Shown piece after piece: positions 25,825 through 37,580 of a stretch of DNA of 64,000 nt. Below the pieces are notes generated by a model. That model was not told where the DNA came from, ran no database searches, and saw nothing but the letters and a program-made list of their open reading frames with translations. Both the position numbers and the translations under genes were made by a program. Source of the stretch: Sthenelais limicola (Eukaryota > Annelida > Polychaeta > Phyllodocida > Sigalionidae); the NCBI GenBank assembly GCA_942159475.1, contig OW804098.1, positions 78,609,178 through 78,673,177 on the forward strand. The letters run 5' to 3'. Position 1 is the stretch's first letter; each line of letters opens with the position of its first letter.

Positions 25825-26762
25825 CAATACTGAACAGACTTTTAAGTATCAAAATAAAGAAAATAGTATATTTAAAGATAGTATAATAGGTCTAATGGAA
25901 TATGCGCAACATTTTGTAATGTAACCATGCGATCTACATAAACACAATTATCCTAGAATTGGCTGAGACCACACCTAACCGACGTCAACACACTCACACG
26001 GCATAATTATTCCATGGCATGGCCATCCTGACACATTCCAGCCCAGCACATATGGAAATAAGCTGGCAATGACTTTGCAATATGCCTTTGAATACAGACA
26101 GGTTTTTCCTCTGCTGTGAAATTAGAGTTCGGAATGTACAATGTCACTATATTTAGAATCAGAGCCGCTGACGCCAAATGGTTATACGGGGCATTCCGGT
26201 TGATGTCTGCGACAAAGGACCTGCACCCTCTAATCTAAGCTCCCCTATCAAGCGACACATTGTCATCAGCTGGCATCTCGGTAAGATTTCCTGAGCACCA
26301 CCCTATATGAGCCCTCCCTACCACACCTTGTATCCCCCTTACCTTCATCACTGCCGAAGCTGCTCTCTTTCATAAGCAGACCACTCAACTCAGCCACGTG
26401 TTCCCCTCCTCTCCCTCTCTCACTTTCCCTCTCTCTACATGCGTGCCACTCTCTAGAAAATAACACAGCCTGCCTCAGGAGTCAGGGCTAAAAAAAGAAG
26501 TTTTATAATGAAATAAATCGTTCCAAGTGAAGGAAACCGCGGTGGGGGAAAGATGCGATATTGAAATGATGAAAGAATGTCAGAGAATACTAAGTAAATC
26601 AAAACGCTGCCTACCAAGGAGTACTTGAGTAATCACCAATGGTGCTGTGGTGGTAGCAATGGTGATGGTGTTGGTAGCGGTTGTGGTCTTGCCGCGCGGC
26701 AGGCAGTTGTTACTTTCTGCTTGGTGTGTGGTGTATATAGAGTCACTCTTCCAATCACCCAC
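25825..26762. other. Non-coding, no clear feature
   Basis: A CT/GA-rich patch at 26.40-26.44 kb and a GGT-repeat patch near 26.65-26.69 kb (GGTGGTAGCAATGGTGATGG). No gene supported. Confidence 0.4.
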
Positions 26763-26889
26763 CGCCGTGGAGAGTGTCCCCAGACTTACTGAGCAGCTCA
26801 CTTGCTCTATCACCGGCCAACAACGCCAAGTGTGCTTCCTTATCCACACCATAGGGGGCACGCTTGTCAAGGAGTCCTTGTATAGCCGT
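26763..26889 (-). CDS. Candidate internal exon, product unknown
   Basis: A GC-richer block in AT-rich surroundings reads on the minus strand LLDKRAPYGVDKEAHLALLA, then GDRASELLSKSGD, an amphipathic helical pattern. Possible acceptors are GTTTGTTAG|ACG at 26890 (phase 0) or TACAAG|GA fifteen bases further in (phase 1, matching the block at 28.1 kb). Possible donors are CTCA|GTAAGT at 26789 (best consensus) or GGCG|GTGGGT at 26762; both leave phase 1. Protein unknown. Strand and phase make it a possible member of the split gene at 28.1-40.5 kb. Confidence 0.4.
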
Positions 26890-28086
26890 CTAACAAACGC
26901 GACTAATCAGGCTAAATACTTACAAAGCCCAGTCTACAGAAATACCCAACCCCATCTATCATCCGATTGAAGTTCGTTTCCTCCTTCCCCATATGAAGAA
27001 TATCGATTGCTCTAATGGAATGAAAATTTCTCCTTTTTATGCAAACAAAGGTCTGTTTAATCTCCTCTAAATCTTTATACAGACAGTGCCAACAGCATAA
27101 CGACTAAGGCTAATTTACACTGACGGGGGATGTAAGTTATAAGTGTATAGGTTCCCTGTGATTAAATCGATACCCTGTTATAGGACAAGCATAACCGCCA
27201 CATGAAAATTGTGGGAATACCCACGTGCTCCCAAGAAAAGAACGCCACTAAAAGATAGAAATTGAAAAGTTCTCAGTTGAAGAAGGATTTAAATTACATT
27301 CAAAATGGAAGAATTAAAAAACACTGCAAAAAAAACAATTGAGCTACTTGAATTCGGAGAAGACTCACTGACATTTTCCGACTCTTCCTTTCATAAAACA
27401 TGAACCAGTTACAATTACATCACTCGGCATAATATCTATACAGATCCAAATTAATAGGGATTTGTCAAGCAATGAAATGTTTTAAGAAATAATAATGCAC
27501 ACATAATCAGGTCAACAGGCAATAAACTATCTACTTACTAACCAGTATAAAAAAGGCAAGTGGGAAACTGACCAGGACCAAAATGATTACAAAAGAATCC
27601 TATTTCCTTGCATAAAATTCGTTACTGATGTAATAAGCAAGTACTCCACGGACGTTCTCCAGGCAAACCAAGATAGATCCCAAGGAAAAGACAATATCTT
27701 TGTTACGTGATGGAACAATGTACACACAGTATCTAAAACACTGAGGTAGGAATCAAGACGAATGCATCCACATCTCGACAGTAACGTATCTAAACTCAAT
27801 AATCAGAGTATCCAATAATGCGGCATGGTTCGTGATCCAATTTTACTCCTCATTCCCATGTCGTTTCGCCGCGGCAGAACTTAGAGTGCACAAACCGTGC
27901 AATCAGTTTAACTTAGATTCCCAACACCCTCTGGAGGCTTTTGTCATGGCTAGTCATAAAAACATGAGTAAAAAGCTCTAGGGAAGAAGCACGAGCGGCT
28001 GCTGAGAGGCAACCCCACTACTCCCTCCCCAGAAGAGGAACATGGCTCTTTCTCCACAGAACTTCCCGGAGCAAAGATGTTCTCAC
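26890..28086. other. Presumed intron
   Basis: No exon convincingly bounded. A minus-strand frame at 27.6-27.8 kb is open for 70 codons but has no motif. Confidence 0.4.
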
Positions 28087-28149
28087 CAAACCAAGAGGGC
28101 CGCATGTGAGCCGGAGTGTGTAGGAGTATGAATGCGTGAATCAATCCAC
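28087..28149 (-). CDS. Candidate exon of minus-strand split gene
   Basis: Acceptor ATATTTTAAG|GT and strong donor TTTG|GTGAGA bound a 63-bp block with phase 1 at both ends. It encodes 20 codons reading GLIHAFILLHTPAHMRPSWF. The frame stays open for some 45 more codons into the presumed intron, so a longer form is possible. The phase matches the end of the 29.0-kb block. No family recognised. Confidence 0.45.
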
Positions 28150-28942
28150 CTTAAAATATATTCTCACGGGTGGAATCCCATCCCACCTCAGTCTTGCCTT
28201 GCCTAGACATGGTAGATATCAGCCAATGCCCAGAGGCCATGGAACATGTTTATATTTTTTGCATGTATTTGGTATATTTCAATGGAGTAGCTTATTCCAG
28301 TCGATATTACCGCAATATTAAGACGAACTAGAAGAGGGTTAAACAATCTAATCTACAATGATAAGGATGGAAAGGGGATTAATTGATACGTACTTTGGTG
28401 CGAACTATTGAATTTTAAGAGAATGAATAACAGGATTTGTATATACCCGAGTGTAAGCGTTGTTTATGTATTTCTGGTATACGACGGGGAAATTTGCCTC
28501 CAATAAAATACGGAGCGGGATTGAATTTACTATATGAATACATGTAATTTCATACTCTACAACATGGGTGGGAAAGTGAGTCTACTCAGAAATGTTCCAT
28601 AGAGAAAGTTAAAAACTGTCGCATTAATCACCATTCAGATTAGTAGCATGCTGAAGGCAGCAGATTTGAGGATAAATGAGGTAAATTTGGGACTAATTTC
28701 GTTCAGCATAACTGCAAATAGAGAAACCTTGATTAACAACTCACATATTAGTGTCTAAAGCTCCAAAATCAGATTGAATCTAATATACATGTGCATCTAT
28801 ATTATACCTAAGTGCAGGCATAGATTCTTGTCTTTGTACTGCTCTATTTTTACTCCCTCCAGATAATCCCCCCCCCCCTAATTTGTATTACGGAAAGTTG
28901 GCAATGCTACCTAGGGAATCTTAGATGGGTTAATGCACTCAC
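28150..28942. other. Presumed intron (793 bp)
   Basis: AT-rich, with a C run at 28870-28878. No other feature. Confidence 0.45.
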
Positions 28943-29070
28943 TGGGCAATTTGCCATTCTTATTCACATTCGTCTGTGCTCCCTTTAGTTCTGGCGCCAA
29001 ATTCGAGTTCAGAGCAGAAGAGGACAGATCAGCAGGACTTTGATGCTGATCGCGTGCGCCGTGTCCATCG
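28943..29070 (-). CDS. Candidate exon of minus-strand split gene
   Basis: A strong acceptor (CTACCCCCTTCCATAG|C) and donor (CCCA|GTGAGT) bound 128 bp. It opens with one base completing a codon, has 42 codons, and ends one base into the next. The peptide starts DGHGARDQHQSPADLSSSAL and continues polar and Ser/Asn/Lys-rich, like a disordered linker. Only 69 bp separate it from the next block upstream (29140-29254) and the phases match, so the two look like neighbouring exons. Product unknown. Confidence 0.5.
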
Positions 29071-29139
29071 CTATGGAAGGGGGTAGTTCTTTTGTGACAA
29101 TTGATTACCCCTGTTGATGTCACTGCGCAGGACATTCAC

Positions 29140-29254
29140 TAGCTTCCTTGACAAACAACACAGAAGATATACTCAAAGGCAGGGGGAAGGCTGATCTGCT
29201 GATTGATTAAATTGTCTCCATCGAAAGAAAGAACTGTTTTGTTGGTCCACGTTC
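29140..29254 (-). CDS. Candidate exon of minus-strand split gene
   Basis: Acceptor GCCCCCTTAG|GA and donor GGAAGCTA|GTGAAT bound 115 bp: two bases, 37 codons, two bases. It reads TWTNKTVLSFDGDNLINQQI, then a hydrophobic AFEYIFCVVCQGS: strand-like segments with two close cysteines. Phase 1 at its start matches the end of the exon at 38996-39119, which implies a 9.7-kb intron. Phase 2 at its end matches the exon at 29070. I recognise no domain with confidence. The FDGDNLI stretch could be the second half of a divergent PDZ-like fold, which is speculation. Confidence 0.5.
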
Positions 29255-32200
29255 CTAAGGGGGCATCCCAAATAAACATCAGTGCGATTTGGTTGATTTT
29301 GCCCGAAACCAGAAATTAAAGAGTAATATGGATTCTTTGTAAGAAAGCAACGAGTCGAACCAAAATAATTCCTTACCCATACACACCCAACATGAGAGCA
29401 CGTACATTTGAAAATCCTTTTAAAACCTTGTAACATAATTTTCTTATTCATCAAATAATTAATTCATCCAGGCTTAAATAAAAACCTATTTAGGTACATG
29501 AAACGTTTTAAAAAATAGTCGTACAATGATTGCATTCTCAAACAGGTGTTCTCTGTTATAACAACAAGGAACCCATCCCGTATCTCTGCCATTGAAAAAT
29601 CTCCAGAGGAAAGCACTCCTCGTGAAAGATAGTAAAAATATAATTAGAATCGAGCCACGCGTAGGATGACAGCTGCACAGCTGGAGAGTCTTAGTTGGAA
29701 AAGAAGTGTAAGAATGTGTGAGAAAAGCGAGGATGGTTGTTTAAACGGATTCAAAATCTTAAGTAGAATTTCCGTGTAATTAAACCCCTATCAACGCATA
29801 ATTATCATTTTACTCTAACAGGTTTGTTTGCCTCCGCATGTTGGTTGGATTCTCCACCGGGTATTGCTTCCAACAACTGGCTATGGATTAACTACCGCCA
29901 TCTCCAACTTGCAAGTTTCCGACTGGCAATCCTAAACTTGAATCCAAACATTATAGAATATTCATTGGTGTATGAAAGCGTTACATTTAAAATATACACG
30001 TGTACATCGAAACCTTAATTGTGATATCCTACTGAATAGAACGTTCATGCGCCTACAATTGTTGGTGTACATATTATTTTCCTTAAAGACATTTTTATTT
30101 GGCACAAAATATGGCCATTTTGTATCGCTTTCATTGACTTTCTGATATTCATTCCCCATACACGAAGGCGCGGGGGGGGGGGGGGGGGGGGCTAATACAT
30201 TCAACATGGGCCATTGTGGTAGATTACCGGCAGAGCTTATTCTCGCCCCAGTCAGGCTACCCATAATCGTTGCCCAGATTAAGCCAACGAGACGGTCAAG
30301 TATGGATGCGTGACTGAAATATCAAGACCAGCTTCATTATGCATACAACAATACTTAACCGGTCAATTTTCCGATCCAATATCCGACATGAAGATTCAGT
30401 TTATCCCTCTGGGTGTATCGTGCATGCATTTTCAAGAACCAGAATAACTGGAACGATTTGATATGGAGTGATGATATGGCGAGGAAAAATATAGAGGGCA
30501 AACAAAGACTACACCGCAAATAACGTATCTATCACATTTACGAATAATATATGGCATGTAAGGTTGGATCCCGTTCATGTGCACTGACCTCGTATAGGGG
30601 TGTTTCATAAAAAATGGTACGACCTAATCTTAAAATTAAGAGCGTCGTATATGGCTTTAAGATATCGTAAATATTTAGGAGAAATCTTAAATTTAGGACT
30701 GTCCCCAAGAAATATCTTACTATTTGCAATGCCCTTCATGAAACGGTTAACTACAGTCTGATTAAGTTATTGACCTGTGAGATAATGTAGATATATATAT
30801 TCCATCATTTCCTCTGAGATTTTGAGAATTTTAATCAACAAAATAATAATGGTTGTTGTGGCAATGCGCCACAATATTTAAGAACGAATGCTATATGTGC
30901 GAGCATTTTAACGTTGCATCTTACATTCAGTTGTATATGGCAAGGACAGTACCACATAACGACCATCTATCTAGTTAAAACGACCCACCCTTAACTACGA
31001 CCAGTTTGGCTAAGTGCCAATAAGGAGATAAAATAAAGTAAAATAATCAAGAAAAGCGACTATACCGCTATGCGACCAAGAATCGCTCAATTCCCAAAGA
31101 TCGTCACCTAGGACTCTACGGCATAACAAACAATGAATCTAAAATTAAGATAACATCCAAATAATCAATATTAGATACAAGAAACAACAAAATACTAACA
31201 ATATATATTCCTTATAGGTATTAGTTAGGTAGTAATGAGACCATTGGATCTGAACTACTTCATAAATGCAGTAGCAAATAAATGGCACAACTTAAGGCGT
31301 GTAATGCCAAATATGCAACTAATATTGTGGGTTATATGAAACACAGTATGCCGTTTCTAAAGCACCCTTCGGGTGGCCCAAAGGCAGTTTTACGTATGTG
31401 TCTTCACCGGACTATCTAAATGTTCCATCTCAAACGAGTGATAACTATCTATGCACGGACCATCCATTCTAGATAGACAGCATGGGGTTGGAGCTGGGAT
31501 CCCAGGATCGACTGATAATTGCATCGTCAGCGGATAAAAATATTCTACTGCTATGAATAAGATTGCTCAACGACCAGTAAAAAATAATGTTGACTAGCAC
31601 TTAGATAAGAAATCGTAGGCAACATCGAATGAATCAAGTTTAATACTTTGTTAATACTTTGTTACTGATCGAGTGATGATTTATGATGCAAAGCATACTA
31701 AATTTTTCCTTTACCGGTCTTTTACCATTTCATTTAATCCTGACAGATATAAACACAACTAATACAATCCAAGAAAAAAATGTATTTGGTATTTCCATCT
31801 TCCTTAATTTATAATTTACATAGATAATGGAAAATGAAATATAAAACTTTATAATTCAAACCATATCATTAAAACCGAAATATTTTCAAATAATTATATA
31901 ATATAATATGATAAACAAACAAGTAAAAAAAGTAATACATTCCGGACCTTCTGTGAGATTATGAATTGATTCAGAATTAAAATGATAAAATATATCCAGG
32001 CGGTGACAAGAGATTTGCGCACCGGTACGCTTTTCAATTACCAATACCATGATAGTAGGCCTAGACTTGTATAAGTCGTTTAATTTCTTTTTTCTATGAA
32101 CGAAAGGTTGAAAATCAAATAAAACTAACATAGTAGAGTCACTACGGCCTCGACTGAGGAATTCAACTCAGTGACGCCCAAGCATCAATAAGGTCTATAT

Positions 32201-32572
32201 ATGCTGTGTGCATTCATTGAGTTAGGCACAGGGACTTGATGCTAGTCTACCAGGATGGCAACTATACCCACTTCAACTTTTGCAGCCAACATTTGTCATT
32301 CCCTTGATTTCTCAAATCTATTGTCCGCAGTATGTTGATTCGTTCATCGCTTGGAAAACGCATGCTATGCCGCGGTTTCATATAACGGATAATTGATTTC
32401 TATGGCGTCGTATTTTCTACCGATGCAAGTTATAAGTTTGACCTTGGCAAACCACTACACATCATGTCCTAATTTTTACATTGTAATCAACATAATAATA
32501 GCCATTATGGTCATCATCCTGCATATAAGGAAGGCCTTCAAAGGTACCTAATCAGTTACCTGTCGTACTAGA
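29255..32572. other. Presumed long intron, no clear gene
   Basis: AT-rich. A G run of about 20 bases lies at 30172-30191. A possible small MITE remnant lies at about 30597-30753 (GGGGTGTTTCAT ... ATGAAACGG). No exon supported. Confidence 0.4.
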
Positions 32573-33154
32573 TCCAGAAAGTATCCGCACAAGGTATTTA
32601 TTTGTAGGAAGTAAATGGGTTATATTTCGGAATGTTAGATTGTTTTATATTTAAATTTCTGACGAACTACCCTCCACCCACCCATCGCGTTGTCCACCCC
32701 ACGTCCCACCCGGGCCTCGGCGCTGTTTATTCAGTGAATAAACAGCGCTATCCATTTCGAATCCCATTTGCCGGTTACGTTGATTAGCGTGAACGTGACT
32801 TCCGGCTCGTACGGAACGGAACAAGGGATCGGAATGGTCAACGCGATATTGCCGATCGTGATGGCGTGGATCTAGCTGTGTTGGTTGAGTGTGGAGGTTG
32901 AAACGAAAACCGATTGTGGAAGTGTGAGTACCTGAATCAACAATCTAAGTACGCTAGGCTGTAGGCAAAGACCTAAACTAAGTATTCCATGCGTCAATAG
33001 ACATTCTCAGAGGGGAAATTATTGAATGCAGGCAGAGAAGTAACCACATGGAGTAAGAGGAAATTTGTTGGACACTAGTAGTCTGTGCACCGTTCGAAAT
33101 TGTAAATAGTCATTCTGACTTCTTCCAAGGAAGAAGCGGAGGGTGCCGACCGTC
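32573..33154 (+). repeat. Direct duplication, copy 1 (about 580 bp)
   Basis: Begins TCCAGAAAGTATCCGCACAA and ends GGGTGCCGACCGTC. It matches 33735-34305 in the same orientation with scattered substitutions and small indels, including a 12-base TTGCCGATCGTG segment missing in copy 2. It contains a near-perfect palindrome with AATAAA (GCGCTGTTTATTCAGTGAATAAACAGCGC), a GC-rich CCACCCACC/CACGTCCCACC stretch and a good donor (AAGT|GTGAGTACC). This mixture looks like a duplicated promoter and first-exon region, or an unclassified repeat. There are no TG...CA ends, so not an ordinary LTR. Confidence 0.85.
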
Positions 33155-33734
33155 CAGAAATTCTACCCGCTAGTACTTTTGCTTGCTCTACTTATTTTAT
33201 TGTCTGTTTTTGTTCTTATAGTTGTCATTTTTCTCACCTTGAATGACACTGCATGCCCACCAACCACCCATCCTTCACTCCTCCCATGTGTTAGTGTTTA
33301 ATACCTGACTGCCTACCTGCCTAGTGTGTGTGTAGCCTTGAGGCAAGGCTACACACACACTAGTGGCAGGCAGTGGTAGGCAGTGGCAGGCAGCGGGAGG
33401 GGCAGTGGCTGGTGAGTGAGTGTAGTGTGTGAGTGAAGGTGCAGTGTGTATGAGAGCTCCGACAGGGGTGGGATTCTAAACCAATCTTTATATTTAAAAT
33501 TGCAACTTTCCTGTACCAGATTATACATAAGTCGTCCCCTAAAAAGGCATGAAGAGGAACAAAACTTGCCATTCAGATGATGTAATGGTACCCATTTAGA
33601 TGGGAAAACATAAAAAACAGGTCGATGGGTGTGAGTTCTGTCTAACTGAGAATACCAGGGGTAATGGAGCAACGAAAGGAGGTTTAAAGGTGGTCTAAAT
33701 CCGCCCTATAGGGGGCGGGGGCGGTTGCGCTTGG
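33155..33734. other. Spacer between the two duplicate copies
   Basis: Holds a T-rich segment, the perfect hairpin at 33321-33363 and a purine-rich GGCAGTGGCAGG region. A minus-strand frame covers much of it but ends in low-complexity histidine/proline/leucine codons; not a gene. Confidence 0.5.
33321..33363. repeat. Perfect 20-bp hairpin with 3-nt loop
   Basis: CTAGTGTGTGTGTAGCCTTG, loop AGG, then the exact reverse complement. Flanks continue the symmetry imperfectly (ACTGCCTACCTGC and GGCAGGCAGT). Such a tight snap-back palindrome is unstable in cloning and replication, and it sits at the middle of the direct duplication. Confidence 0.95.
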
Positions 33735-34305
33735 TCCAGAAAGTATCTGCACAAGGTATTTATTTGTAGGAAGTAAATGGGTTATATTTCAACGCTTTTA
33801 GATTGTTTTTATTTTAAATTTCCGACGAATTACCCTCCACCCACCCGTCGCGTCACCCCACGTCCCACCTGGGCCTCGGCGCTGTTTATTCAGTCAATAA
33901 ACAGCGCTATCCATTTCGAATCCCATTTGCCGGTTACGTTGATTAGAGTGAACGTGACTTCCGGCTCGTACGGAACGGAACAAGGGATCGGAATGGTCAA
34001 CGCGATAATGGCGTGGATGTAGCTGTGTTGGTTGAGTGTGGAGGTTGAAACGAAAACCAATTGTGGAAGCGTGAGTACCTGAATCGACAATCTAAGTACG
34101 CTAGGCTGTAGGCAACAACCTAAACTAAGTATTCCATGCGTCAATAGACATTCTCAGCGGGGAAATTATTGAATGCAAGCACAGAAGTAACCGTGTGGAG
34201 TAAGAGTAAATTCGTTGGACGCTAGAAAGTCTGTGCACCGTACGAAGTTGTAAATAAGAGTCATTCTGACTTCTTCCAAGGAAGAAGCGGAGGGTGCCGA
34301 CGGTC
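33735..34305 (+). repeat. Direct duplication, copy 2 (about 570 bp)
   Basis: Same content and order as 32573-33154, offset about 1162 bp. The AATAAA palindrome is slightly broken (GCGCTGTTTATTCAGTCAATAAAC). Divergence by substitutions shows the duplication is not an assembly echo of identical reads. Confidence 0.85.
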
Positions 34306-34390
34306 TAGGTGTAGGGCCTATCATCATTTTATAATACCTGTACCAAGAATAAACATCAATTTACAACTTCAATTACTTCCTTACTTCAAT

Positions 34391-34779
34391 GTTACACCAG
34401 AGGGCTGTTGCACAACGAAATTCAATGTACGAACAGGGTACCCTCCTCGTAGGGTCAAAGAACGAGCAGGAATAGCCACAACTAGCACTCTGTTGCACAA
34501 TGCTTCGTCCTAAACCTTACTCGTTGCAAGTCTGCACATTCGTTGGTGTACTCCACTAAATATAGGAGGTGGGGACCCAGTCAAAAGTTGGGTATTTCAT
34601 AGAATGATGTCATACATAGGGGATATTCCAACCTAGCAGACCTGTTTGTTTGTTTGTGTTGCAATTATCGGGGTCTGTAATCATATGGATTTCTACGAAT
34701 TTCATTGAGCAACAGAAAGGCTAAAAACAGCCACGAATATGCAACGAACAGGCGTTGTGCAACAGCCCTCGGTCGTAAC
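34391..34779. mobile_element. MITE with terminal inverted repeats (about 389 bp)
   Basis: GAGGGCTGTTGCACAACG at 34400 is the exact reverse complement of CGTTGTGCAACAGCCCTC ending at 34770. The symmetry continues outward imperfectly to GTTAC at 34391 and GTAAC at 34779. Internal CAACGAA words recur. There is no coding capacity, so it is a non-autonomous DNA element. A target duplication is not clear. Confidence 0.8.
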
Positions 34780-37254
34780 AAATTGGTAGAGAACCCCCAA
34801 GATTCTGGCGCCTTAATTTTTTTAACAGGTTTTTATTTCGTGAAATTTCACAAGGTAGTGATACGTTTCATTCAACGAAATTATTATCCCATCAACAAAA
34901 CAATATTAACATAGATTAAATATCTCCTGATTAAGCATGTAGCTGCTACATATAATATTTATCATGAACTGAGGCGACCTTAATAATTGCCTTTCATTTA
35001 ACTTATCTAATGTTCGTCATGAAAGAAAATGCAATGACACATAATAGAGTACAGAAGAAGAAAACAATATACCAAAAAAAAGAAAAAAAAAGATTCAGGG
35101 GTTTCGGGCCCAATTAAAATACATATAATATATCAATGGTTTGCAATAATAAAAACACGAGATGCTAAATTGACGTGCAATTGAAATGCCCAACTTGAGA
35201 CAATCTGCAGGTAGCGATTAGCCTAAGGGACACAGTGAGGTGCAGTCAATTTGGGATGCAAATGTTGTGTATTTAAGATACTGGAATTTATATTCGGATT
35301 GGAATCTTAAAATATTCAAAATTGTAGATTACCCTGAAAATACAAATCAAACTGACTCACTAATTCTTTTTATTCAAAACGACCATATTTCATGGGATTA
35401 TATAATTTCATACCACAATTTGAAATGCCAATTCAATGAGGAAATGATGCTAGATTCGAATGGACAAAATAAATCAGTGGAGATTTGGAGAGGTCCCTTG
35501 ACTAAGTAGATTTGCTCTTGTGTGCCAGTACGCCTTACCAAGTTAATCAGTCTTATCCCAATTCTCAGTGAATTTATACGATCACGAAGGCGATATCCCT
35601 AAATCGATACGTTACAGTTATGCAAGAATTAATCATTAATTCCAATTAACTGGATGATCCAATCCTGGAGGCATAGCTTCGGCTGCACACACACGAACCT
35701 CAACTTCATTAAACATTCGAAATGCTACATAAAGGAAAGCTATTGCTGGATTCGCAGCTCTATGTGCCACCATCGTGTAAATAATGTGTATTGAATATTC
35801 CATTCGGAAAATGAAGCATAACTTTCCGAGGAAGTGCCCCAAGTGACATTTTTTAATGTCATCTCGCGAAAGCATTTATGACAATAACAAACATTAGAGA
35901 CATACAAAACGGGAGGATAACACGTATTGTACGACAATACTTTTTGTTTTGGGGTCCTTATTTCCAAGCATACCTTTCACCCAACATAGGAAAAGATTAT
36001 AGAGGACACGGCGCCTCTGGGAATCGAAGAAGTGACGCAGGGAGGAATTTATAAACGGAACACTCCTCAGTGTCTGTTTATCCGGCCATAAAGAACGTTG
36101 ACCACGAATCGACTGGTCACTCAAGACTGAAGCTTTAGATCGGCCGCCTTGCCCCTCCTGCCAGCTACACACTCTAAAGCCCACATGCACTTCTCACTCA
36201 TCTTGATCTTTCCGAATCTACCTGACAACACTTGGAGCTACGCATCCAGTTTTCCCGCCCACTTGCCCGGGCCTACAGCAACGGGTCAATATTTATGGCC
36301 GAGGGGGTAGCATGGGAGAATTGATTTTCAATTGCCTCACCGACTTCTACTGCCAAGTGTCCCTTGGTCTCACCAAGAATTAGTTTTTATGGCCAGCAGA
36401 AAGTCCCTTTCCCTACAGTCAATGGTGCCAACGTAATCAGATGAATTTCGCACCAGTTTCATGTCCATGAAGATTTCTGCCAGTGTGTTTCTACATTATT
36501 CTTTATCGCAATGCGCGCAATAACGCAATGTCCTGAAACTGACCGACAGCACGAATTTAAGCAGTTTAAAAATTTCCGTATGCCTCAGGAGAACACAAAC
36601 CCTGTTGCCTGGAACATAAATCTCAATATACGCAGCAATGCGTCCTTGTATTACGTTTCCCCATTTTCACTTAACGCCTATAGGCCTATAGGCTATCAGG
36701 GTTCAGACCCCAACATGTGGCCTCGAAATGATCGAACACCTTCACCCTGTTAACACCAGCCTTAAGTCCCAACCAATTCGACGGTGAAGGGGATTACTCA
36801 AGTGTGTGATATAATTTCATATTGGCTTTGCAGAAGGTACCAAGAACCGATTAAGTGACGTCCATGTTCTACTCCACGAATTGATCGTGTTGTTAAGCCG
36901 AGACGAAATCGGTGAAACGACCTGACATGTCCAGAAAGGAGAAAAATGAGCTCAGCGTACTTGTAAATAAAGTGTTTCTTAGAGTGCACTTCGATTGGAT
37001 GATGGGCCAATCAATTAATCCTAGTAACCTTCTTTACACAATGTTTCAAGAGTTGATTAATCCGTTCGTGGTACCTTGAATAACCAGGACCCCCGCCCCC
37101 TATCCACAGCTCTCATTATCATTCAAAATATGTGTTTCTGAGAATATATGTGACCTCAATCAATCAATCAAACATCAATCTCATGGTTTTTTTAGGAACC
37201 CTGTCTGCTGCCTCCGACACCCAAAATGTGGTCAAAATGGATGAGTTTGATTTG
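34780..37254. other. Presumed intron, no clear gene
   Basis: A plus-strand frame at 35.24-35.51 kb and minus-strand frames at 35.6-36.2 kb look mildly protein-like but have no recognised motif or clean splice borders. Confidence 0.4.
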
Positions 37255-37580
37255 GATGGTGGGTCGGGGTGGGGTATGGATGAATGGATGGAAAGTTGGA
37301 TGGATGGATGGATAAAGAGGTTGGGGAATGGGTGATGAAAGGAGGGAGTTATGAATGGATAGACAATGAGAAAGAGGGAGAACACTTGGAAGAGAGAGAG
37401 AGAGATAGAGAGAGGTGGGGTGGGGTGGGGTGGGGGGTTACAAGATGAGAGAGGAGAGAGTGGGGATAGGAAGAATGAGAGAGATAAATAGAGAGAGAAA
37501 AAGAGAAAGAGAACGAGAGAGAAAAAGCCCACATTATCGAAAAATGAGTGAGTGTGTGTCGGGGTGGGGGGGGGGGGGGG
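37255..37580. repeat. Purine-rich low-complexity tract ending in a G run
   Basis: GGATGGATGGATGGAT, GAGAGAGAGAGA, GGTGGGGTGGGGTGGGG and a long G run at about 37562-37580. Frames across it are artefacts. Several G tracts could form quadruplexes. Confidence 0.9.

Noticed and set aside
30597..30753. MITE with GGGGTGTTTCAT ends
   Set aside because: Inverted match is short and the ends are not precise; mentioned only as a possible remnant.
33349..33672. 107-codon minus-strand gene
   Set aside because: Overlaps the perfect hairpin and a GGCAGT repeat. The histidine/proline/leucine end is low complexity and there is no homologous motif.
32573..34305. Intact LTR retrotransposon
   Set aside because: The repeats lack TG...CA ends, no primer-binding site or polypurine tract is seen, and the roughly 580-bp interior has no gag/pol coding.
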